Shown here: one piece after another, positions 1 through 4,641 of the stretch
How the letters are laid out: every line of letters begins with the position of its first letter
How positions within the stretch are numbered: position 1 is the first letter of the stretch
Assembly (NCBI GenBank): GCA_947506075.1
Contig: CANNNN010000108.1
Coordinates: 1-8,140 of the forward strand
Direction of reading: 5' to 3'
Length of the DNA: 8,140 nucleotides
Origin: Methylococcaceae bacterium
GTDB lineage: Bacteria > Pseudomonadota > Gammaproteobacteria > Methylococcales > Methylomonadaceae
Program-made: the position numbers and the translations under genes
Notes under the pieces: generated by a model
What the model saw: only the letters and a program-made list of their open reading frames with translations
What the model was told of the DNA's origin: nothing
Databases searched by the model: none

Positions 1-605
1 ACTTCATCGGTGATTTTTCGAAAGACCTGGATATCCAGATTATTCTGGATATTTTCCGGTTTTTTTAAGCCAGTTTCACTTTCCTTTAACCAGAGTTGCC
101 CGTCTTTTATGGCTGGCGTCGGTATGCCCGCGCCATTAATGCGCAGAGCGATCAGACCGATATCTTCGGGTAATCTTAAGTTATCCGGAATAGAGTTCCA
201 GCGGAACTCGCCATCAATCTGATACAGTATGTTCGCTGCCAGTTTAACAGAAGGTATGCCGTCTTTATTCATGACCAGCGCAGGCTTGTTATTAGCTGTC
301 ACATTAAGCGGCCAGTGTTTTTCATCTCCCGGTAGGCTGATCCAGCCGTCCCGGTAAGCACGTTCGTTGATTGAAAAAACGCCTTTGTCTGTCGTTAGCT
401 CCAGCTGTATTTGCGTGGGCCAGTTACAGCGTTTTTGCTGAAAATTGTTATAGATAAAAGGACAGTCGGGATCGGGGCTGTCCTGTAATGCCCAAGCTAT
501 CCAGGGCTTTAGAGGATCCGGCACCTGTTCCGGAGTTAGCGGTTTGGCCTGAGTGACGGAGGTGAATAATATTGCGCTTAAGATTAGCCAGACGATACGA
601 AGCAT
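1..605 (-). CDS. N-terminal part of an exported protein of unknown function (runs off the left edge)
   Basis: An open frame runs from ATG at 605 to the window edge without a stop, giving the first 201 residues. Residues 1-20 look like a Sec signal peptide: Arg3, a hydrophobic core at 4-17 and a likely cleavage site after TQA (18-20). The mature part begins with a proline/tryptophan-rich stretch (PLKPWIAWAL, 31-40). It then has Cys48 and Cys60, which could form a disulfide in the periplasm, followed by Trp62, Trp88 and Trp98. From about residue 65 the pattern looks like beta strands. A good ribosome binding site (AGGAG) lies seven bases upstream of the ATG. I do not recognise a named domain. 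The N-terminus reminds me of long uncharacterised exported or membrane proteins of gammaproteobacteria, but that is memory only. It follows trpG on the same strand after 188 bases with no clear terminator between, so read-through is possible. The gene is surely real; its function is unknown. Confidence 0.85.
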   Translation of the reverse strand, partial: MLRIVWLILSAILFTSVTQAKPLTPEQVPDPLKPWIAWALQDSPDPDCPFIYNNFQQKRCNWPTQIQLELTTDKGVFSINERAYRDGWISLPGDEKHWPLNVTANNKPALVMNKDGIPSVKLAANILYQIDGEFRWNSIPDNLRLPEDIGLIALRINGAGIPTPAIKDGQLWLKESETGLKKPENIQNNLDIQVFRKITDE

Positions 606-611
606 TATTTA

Positions 612-616
612 CTCCT
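612..616 (-). promoter_or_regulatory. Ribosome binding site of the exported-protein gene
   Basis: On the minus strand AGGAG stands six to seven bases before the ATG at 605. This fixes the start of the partial gene, and the signal peptide that follows agrees with it. No convincing -35/-10 pair was found upstream. Confidence 0.6.
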
Positions 617-627
617 GATTAGTTAAT

Positions 628-654
628 CACGAAAGACATGAAGTTCACGAAGAA
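628..654. repeat. Three degenerate tandem 9-mers of the CACGAAGAA type
   Basis: Three adjacent 9-base units read CACGAAAGA, CATGAAGTT and CACGAAGAA on the plus strand. Similar CACGAAGAA tandem tracts are, from memory, scattered in intergenic DNA of many bacteria. Their role is unknown. This copy lies just upstream of the ribosome binding site of the exported-protein gene, so it would be in that gene's 5' leader if transcription starts upstream. Confidence 0.45.
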
Positions 655-681
655 AAATTAAAGCTTTATGTCGAAGTTTAC

Positions 682-698
682 CGGGGTTTACAGCCCCG
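682..698. other. Short inverted repeat (CGGGG / CCCCG)
   Basis: CGGGG at 682-686 and CCCCG at 694-698 form a five-base-pair stem with a seven-base loop. No run of T follows on either strand, so it is not a normal intrinsic terminator. It may be a leader structure for the exported-protein gene or chance. Confidence 0.3.
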
Positions 699-736
699 AT
701 AGAAACATTTGAATACCTCGGTAATGTACTAAACGT

Positions 737-766
737 GAGTAACCGGGCTTGCAAACCTTGTTACTC
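737..766. other. Inverted repeat downstream of trpG (GAGTAAC / GTTACTC)
   Basis: A perfect seven-base arm pair, GAGTAAC at 737-743 and GTTACTC at 760-766, encloses a 16-base loop that itself contains the palindrome TTGCAA. It starts 28 bases after the trpG stop on the minus strand. No T-run follows, so it is not a standard terminator. It could stabilise the 3' end of the trpEG message or bind a protein. Confidence 0.35.
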
Positions 767-793
767 CCGATTCCTTACTCAAGTCTGGCAACA

Positions 794-1384
794 TCACCGC
801 TCCAGAAAATTCCGCAACATATCATGCCCATGCTCAGTCAGAATCGACTCGGGATGGAATTGCACGCCTTCAATATCCAGGTGTTTGTGTCTTACGCCCA
901 TGATTTCATCCAGCTTACCTGATTCATCCTGCGTCCAGGCGGTTATTTCCAGACAATCAGGTAAGGTCTCCTGTTCGATGACCAGAGAATGATAACGGGT
1001 GGCGGTAAACGGATTATTTAGTCCTTTGAATACGCCCTGGTTATTATGAAAAACAAGCGAGGTTTTACCGTGCATGATGCTTTTGGCGTGGACGATAGTG
1101 CCGCCGAACGCATAGCCGATGCTTTGATGTCCGAGACAAACTCCCAAGATAGGCGTTTTTCCTGCGAATTTTAAGATGGCGGCCACGGAGACACCTGCTT
1201 CCTTCGGCGTGCAGGGGCCGGGGGAAATCACCAGTTTGTCGGGGCAGAGCTTTTCTAGGTCTTCTACGCTAACCTGATCGTTGCGTAGCACGGTCACCTT
1301 GGCGCCTAATTCGCCGAAATATTGCACCAGGTTGTAAGTGAACGAGTCATAGTTATCGATCATCACGACTTTGACTGCACTCAT
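794..1384 (-). CDS. trpG: Anthranilate synthase component II, glutamine amidotransferase
   Basis: This 196-residue class I glutamine amidotransferase hydrolyses glutamine and passes ammonia to TrpE, which makes anthranilate from chorismate in the cytoplasm. The N-terminus has the family signature IDNYDSFTYNLVQY (9-22). The oxyanion motif SPGPCTPKEAG is at 54-64 and the nucleophile elbow GVCLGHQ at 81-87, with Cys83 as catalytic cysteine. His177 and Glu179 in GVQFHPES complete the triad. Length is normal. The ATG overlaps the trpE stop in ATGA, and a strong AAGGAG lies seven bases before it inside trpE, so the two genes are translationally coupled. PabA is almost the same protein, and in some bacteria one amidotransferase serves both TrpE and PabB. 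The trpE partner favours trpG, with a possible second role in folate synthesis. trpD and trpC do not follow, unlike the trpGDC order known from Pseudomonas. Confidence 0.95.
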   Translation of the reverse strand: MSAVKVVMIDNYDSFTYNLVQYFGELGAKVTVLRNDQVSVEDLEKLCPDKLVISPGPCTPKEAGVSVAAILKFAGKTPILGVCLGHQSIGYAFGGTIVHAKSIMHGKTSLVFHNNQGVFKGLNNPFTATRYHSLVIEQETLPDCLEITAWTQDESGKLDEIMGVRHKHLDIEGVQFHPESILTEHGHDMLRNFLER

Positions 1385-2868
1385 GCTTGTTCTCCTTCCA
1401 AGCCTGCTTCGGCCATACTTACGGCGCGAAATATTGCACGGCCTTTATTCATGGTTTCATCCCATTCATTTCTGGGCACGGAATCGTAGACGATACCGGC
1501 ACCGGCTTGTATATATAACCTGTTGTCCTTGATCACGGCGGTTCTGATCGCAATCGCGGTATCAAGGTTTCCTGACCAGGCGATGTAGCCGACTGCGCCG
1601 GCGTAAACGCCGCGCTTGACCGGTTCGAGTTCGGCGATAATTTCCATCGCGCGAATTTTCGGTGCGCCGCTGACGGTGCCGGCCGGAAAAGTCGCGGCCA
1701 GCACATCAAACGCATTCTCGCCTTGCTGCAGTGATCCGGTGACGTTGGAAACGATGTGCATCACATGAGAATAGCGTTCGACGATCATTTTGTCGGTCAA
1801 CTGCACGCTGCCGATTTGTGCAACTCGGCCCACATCGTTGCGGCCCAAGTCGATCAGCATCAAATGCTCGGCCAGTTCTTTGGGATCGGCCAGCAGCTCC
1901 TTTTCCAGTTCAAGGTCTTGTTCCTGGGTTTCTCCGCGCCGACGCGTTCCGGCAATCGGGCGTACCGTGACCATGTTGTCTTCCAACCTGACCAGTATTT
2001 CCGGCGATGAGCCGACGATATGAAAATCGTCCAGGTTCAGGTAAAACATGTATGGCGACGGATTCAAGCAACGCAAAGCCCGGTATAAATTAAGCGGCGA
2101 AGCGGTGTAAGGTATCGACATGCGTTGCGATAACACCACTTGCATGATGTCCCCGTCGGTGATGTATTCTTTGGCTTTCAAGACGGCATCTTCAAAGCCC
2201 TGTTGGGTAAAACCGGAGATGAAATCGGTTTCTTCGACCTTTTGGGGGGCGTGATGCTTGGCAGGTTTTGCTTGCAGCTCACGCAGTTTGACGGCCAAAG
2301 CATCAATCCGTGCAACGGCAAGGTTGTAGGCATTATCGTGTTCGGGATTCGCGTGTGTCAGCAGCAGCATTTTGCCGGACAAGTTATCGAATACCAGTAT
2401 TTCTTCCGACACCATTAGCAGGATGTCCGGATTGCCCAATGGATCAGGCTTTCCCGTGCTACGCAATTTCGGCTCGATATAGCCGACGGTCTCATAGCCG
2501 AAATAACCGACCAAACCGCCGTTAAAGCGGGGCAGTGTGTCGATGTCGGGGACGTTGTAGCGTTCTTTAAACTCCTCTATCCAAATCAACGGATTATCGT
2601 GCGTGACCGATTCCAGAAGTTTGCCATTTTGTTCCAGACAGATTTGATTGCCGGTAATTTTGACGATGGTAAGACAAGGCAGGCCGATGATCGAATAACG
2701 ACCCCACTGTTCGCCGCCGTGTACCGATTCGAATAAATACGAATACGGCCCGTCAGCCAGTTTTAGATAGGCGCTCAATGGCGTATCCAAGTCGGCCAGC
2801 ACTTCGCGGCAAATCGGGATGCGGTTGTAGCCCTGCCGGGCAAAGTGATTGAATTGTTCTGGGGTCAT
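1381..2868 (-). CDS. trpE: Anthranilate synthase component I
   Basis: This 495-residue protein converts chorismate to anthranilate with ammonia from TrpG, the committed step of tryptophan synthesis. The N-terminal domain has the tryptophan-binding feedback motif as LFES (45-48; LLES in E. coli) followed by the conserved WGRYSIIG (55-62). The chorismate-binding domain covers about 215-485: DGDIMQVVLSQR (238-249), PIAGTRRRG (304-312), DLGRNDVGRV (340-349), HVMHIVSNVTG (368-378) and FPAGTVSGAPKIRAME (394-409). PIAGT rather than the PIKGT known from PabB marks it as anthranilate synthase and not aminodeoxychorismate synthase. An in-frame TGA four codons upstream leaves ATG 2868 as the first possible start. 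No good Shine-Dalgarno sequence precedes it, and a composite hairpin ends about 31 bases upstream. It lies 90 bases after rpe on the same strand and overlaps trpG by four bases. Feedback inhibition by tryptophan is expected. I see no Trp-codon leader peptide. Confidence 0.97.
   Translation of the reverse strand: MTPEQFNHFARQGYNRIPICREVLADLDTPLSAYLKLADGPYSYLFESVHGGEQWGRYSIIGLPCLTIVKITGNQICLEQNGKLLESVTHDNPLIWIEEFKERYNVPDIDTLPRFNGGLVGYFGYETVGYIEPKLRSTGKPDPLGNPDILLMVSEEILVFDNLSGKMLLLTHANPEHDNAYNLAVARIDALAVKLRELQAKPAKHHAPQKVEETDFISGFTQQGFEDAVLKAKEYITDGDIMQVVLSQRMSIPYTASPLNLYRALRCLNPSPYMFYLNLDDFHIVGSSPEILVRLEDNMVTVRPIAGTRRRGETQEQDLELEKELLADPKELAEHLMLIDLGRNDVGRVAQIGSVQLTDKMIVERYSHVMHIVSNVTGSLQQGENAFDVLAATFPAGTVSGAPKIRAMEIIAELEPVKRGVYAGAVGYIAWSGNLDTAIAIRTAVIKDNRLYIQAGAGIVYDSVPRNEWDETMNKGRAIFRAVSMAEAGLEGEQA
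1392..1397 (-). promoter_or_regulatory. Ribosome binding site of trpG inside the end of trpE
   Basis: On the minus strand AAGGAG lies seven bases before the trpG ATG and within the last codons of trpE. It is much stronger than the site ahead of trpE, and it supports both the chosen trpG start and coupled, balanced synthesis of the two subunits. Confidence 0.65.
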
Positions 2869-2899
2869 TTTTGCTATTCAATGCGTATGGATGATGATT

Positions 2900-2947
2900 G
2901 TTCCCACGCCGAAGCCCTTCGACAATGCTCAGGACGGGCATGGGAAC
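2900..2947. repeat. Composite palindromic repeat between rpe and trpE
   Basis: The outer arms are GTTCCCACGCC (2900-2910) and GGCATGGGAAC (2937-2947), complementary apart from one mismatched pair (2907 with 2940), giving a stem of ten pairs. Inside lies CTTCGACAATGCTCAGGAC (2917-2935), a variant of the widespread interspersed element that databases often show mistranslated as VLSLSKG. Relative to the usual form it seems to carry one extra base in the centre. The outer arms match the TTCCCACGC...GCGTGGGAA palindromes I associate with methanotroph and related genomes. The unit therefore looks like one repeat family nested in another. It begins 11 bases after the rpe stop in the direction of transcription and fills most of the gap to trpE. 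No T-run follows, so it is unlikely to be a full terminator. Confidence 0.7.
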
Positions 2948-2958
2948 GATGTTGATTG

Positions 2959-3630
2959 TTAAACCGCCTTAGCCAGCTCAACGCGCATTTCATCAATCAC
3001 TTTTTTATAATCCGGCTGGCTGAATATAGCAGAACCTGCCACGAAAGTATCGGCCCCGGCCGCCTTAATGTCGCGGATATTGTCGACTTTAACGCCGCCA
3101 TCAATTTCCAGGCGTATGTCCAGACCGCTGTCGTCGATTCTTTTTCTGACCAGTCTTAATTTATCCAGCGCCGAAGGGATAAAGGATTGACCGCCAAAGC
3201 CCGGGTTAACCGACATCAACAAAATCATATCCAGCTTGTCCATCACATAATCCAGATAATGCAGCGAGGTGCCGGGATTAAATACCAGGCCTGCTTTGCA
3301 ACCGCAATCTTTGATCAATTGCAGGGTGCGGTCGATATGCACCGAGGCTTCGGGATGGAAGGTAATAATGCTGGCGCCGGCTTTAGCAAAGTCCGGAATC
3401 AGGCGATCCACAGGTTCGACCATCAAATGCACGTCGATCGGCGCGGTAACGCCATGCTTTCTCAGCGCTTCGCAAACCAAAGGTCCGATGGTCAGGTTGG
3501 GCACGAAGTGGTTATCCATCACGTCAAAATGCACCACATCGGCGCCTGCCTTTAAAACATTATCAACTTCTTCACCCAATTTTGCGAAATTGGCTGACAG
3601 GATGGAGGGGGCAATCCAGTTTTCGTTCAT
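2959..3630 (-). CDS. rpe: Ribulose-phosphate 3-epimerase
   Basis: This 223-residue TIM-barrel enzyme interconverts ribulose 5-phosphate and xylulose 5-phosphate in the cytoplasm. It shows the family landmarks in order: IAPSILSANF (6-15) with Ser9, the metal-binding His34 and Asp36 in VHFDVMDNHFVPN, His68 in DVHLMV, the loop MSVNPGFGGQSF (139-150), and Asp177 in EIDGGV. Asp36 and Asp177 are the expected acid/base pair. AGSAIF (198-203) closes the phosphate site. Length is normal. ATG 3630 is preceded by GAGGA (3638-3642) at good spacing and by a TATAAT hexamer. It is first in a probable rpe-trpE-trpG transcription unit. In Pseudomonas the order is rpe-gph-trpE; here gph is absent and a repeat occupies the gap. 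In a ribulose monophosphate methanotroph this enzyme would also regenerate the formaldehyde acceptor, but that depends on the host. Confidence 0.97.
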   Translation of the reverse strand: MNENWIAPSILSANFAKLGEEVDNVLKAGADVVHFDVMDNHFVPNLTIGPLVCEALRKHGVTAPIDVHLMVEPVDRLIPDFAKAGASIITFHPEASVHIDRTLQLIKDCGCKAGLVFNPGTSLHYLDYVMDKLDMILLMSVNPGFGGQSFIPSALDKLRLVRKRIDDSGLDIRLEIDGGVKVDNIRDIKAAGADTFVAGSAIFSQPDYKKVIDEMRVELAKAV

Positions 3631-3663
3631 GTTCTGATCCTCATTAAGTTAAAAAAACCATTA

Positions 3664-3669
3664 ATTATA
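3664..3669 (-). promoter_or_regulatory. Candidate -10 element for rpe
   Basis: The minus strand reads TATAAT, a perfect consensus -10, 33 bases before the rpe ATG, which would give a leader of about 27 bases. No convincing -35 stands 16-18 bases upstream, so an activator or the A-rich tract upstream may help. The hexamer could also be chance in A/T-rich DNA. Confidence 0.45.
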
Positions 3670-3676
3670 TCTTTTT

Positions 3677-3686
3677 TTTGCGCAAA
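3677..3686. promoter_or_regulatory. Perfect 10-base palindrome, candidate operator
   Basis: TTTGCGCAAA is its own reverse complement. It lies in the divergent region between rpe and the FAH-family gene, almost midway between the two candidate -10 hexamers, near where each -35 would fall. A dimeric regulator bound here could touch both promoters. No regulator gene is adjacent. Confidence 0.35.
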
Positions 3687-3696
3687 CTCTTATGTT

Positions 3697-3702
3697 TACA
3701 AT
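3697..3702 (+). promoter_or_regulatory. Candidate -10 element for the FAH-family gene
   Basis: TACAAT matches five of six -10 consensus bases and lies 35 bases before the ATG at 3738. The matching -35 position holds only a T-run (3672-3679), so this promoter is weak or activator-dependent. Confidence 0.35.
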
Positions 3703-3737
3703 AGCCGTACTTGAAATCAACCGGATAGGCTTAACTG

Positions 3738-4613
3738 ATGAAACTGGTAACCTTTACCTATAATAACCAAACCCGCGTAGGCGCGGTCGTTGATGGCTTA
3801 ATCGTTGACGGTAAAAATAATACTAAAATCCCGGCAACGATGCTTGAATTTCTAAGCGCCGGTGGGTCTGCGCTGGAAGCTATGCAGCGACAGATTGACA
3901 GCGGTAACGATCGTATTGCTCTGGATCTGGTCAAGCTGCATGCGCCGGTGCCCAGGCCGGGTAAATATTTAGGAATCAGCTTGAACTATGCCGATCATAT
4001 TGAAGAAACCGGACTAGAAAGACCTGAATATCCCAGTTTTTTCACCAAGCAAGGTAGTTGTGTTATTGGCCACCAAGATGCGATACATAGGCCTAAAGTT
4101 TCCGATAAACTGGATTATGAAGGCGAGCTGGCATTTGTGATCGGCACCCGTTGCCGCCATGTGTCGGTCGATAAGGCTCATCAGAGCATAGCAGGGTTTA
4201 CGATAGCCAATGATGTGTCGGTGCGCGACTGGCAGTTTCGTTCGCCGACTTTTACGCTGGGGAAATCCTTCGATACTCATGGCCCGCTGGGGCCTTGGCT
4301 GGTAACCTCTGATGAAATCTGCGATCCGCATAGCCTTGATCTTAAAACCTGGATAGATGATGAACTGCGGCAAAATTCCAATACCCGGCAGATGATTTTT
4401 AATTGCTATGAAATGATTGCCTATTTATCGCAAGCAATGACCCTGGAACCCGGCGATGTGATTACTACCGGAACGCCAAGCGGGGTCGGCGTAAGCATGA
4501 AACCTCGGGGTTATATGCTGCCGGGGCAAACCGCCCGGATTCAAATTGAGGGCATTGGAACGCTGGTTAATCCTGTTATTGAGGAACCTGATGATTGGCT
4601 GCGAATGAACTGA
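3738..4613 (+). CDS. Fumarylacetoacetate hydrolase family protein
   Basis: This 291-residue protein belongs to the metal-dependent FAH superfamily, which cleaves or isomerises acylpyruvates and related keto acids. An N-terminal cap region (1-70) precedes the core. The core has PRPGKYLGISLNYADHIEE (72-90), with His87 likely catalytic, and YEGELAFVIG (127-136). The metal ligands are expected to be Glu128, Glu130 and Asp159 (in NDVSVRDWQ), with Lys176 near the active site. GTPSGVG (245-251) is the conserved substrate loop. All core residues are present, so the enzyme should be active. ATG 3738 has only a weak upstream AGG. It is a lone gene, read divergently from rpe and ending 28 bases from the convergent histidine kinase gene, with no aromatic-degradation or tyrosine-catabolism neighbours. 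The substrate is open: acylpyruvate hydrolase, oxaloacetate decarboxylase, 2-hydroxyhepta-diene-dioate isomerase or ureidoglycolate lyase activities are all known in this family. Confidence 0.93.
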   Translation: MKLVTFTYNNQTRVGAVVDGLIVDGKNNTKIPATMLEFLSAGGSALEAMQRQIDSGNDRIALDLVKLHAPVPRPGKYLGISLNYADHIEETGLERPEYPSFFTKQGSCVIGHQDAIHRPKVSDKLDYEGELAFVIGTRCRHVSVDKAHQSIAGFTIANDVSVRDWQFRSPTFTLGKSFDTHGPLGPWLVTSDEICDPHSLDLKTWIDDELRQNSNTRQMIFNCYEMIAYLSQAMTLEPGDVITTGTPSGVGVSMKPRGYMLPGQTARIQIEGIGTLVNPVIEEPDDWLRMN

Positions 4614-4641
4614 TGTTATGCATTGACGGAGAATGGCTTTT

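Noticed and set aside
682..766. Rho-independent terminator of the rpe-trpE-trpG unit
   Set aside because: Two hairpins are present but neither is followed by a T-run on the minus strand.
735..992. Plus-strand open frame of 85 codons opposite the end of trpG
   Set aside because: It is antisense to conserved trpG sequence, lacks a ribosome binding site and has no recognisable domain.
2753..2941. Minus-strand open frame of 62 codons starting in the rpe-trpE gap
   Set aside because: Its start lies within the interspersed repeat and it overlaps the start of trpE in another frame. The MPVLSIVEG beginning is the typical mistranslation of that repeat.
2869..2958. Tryptophan attenuator or leader peptide upstream of trpE
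   Set aside because: No short frame with adjacent Trp codons, no alternative hairpin pair and no T-run were found.
3187..3637. Two plus-strand open frames of 122 codons opposite rpe
   Set aside because: Both are antisense to a complete and conserved rpe and show no protein-family features.
4014..4373. Minus-strand open frame of 119 codons inside the FAH-family gene
   Set aside because: It is fully antisense to a well-conserved enzyme core, so it is a shadow frame.
4620..4641. Possible terminator between the convergent FAH-family and kinase genes (CATT/AATG followed by GCTTTTT)
   Set aside because: The stem has only four base pairs and is A/T-rich, too weak to call.
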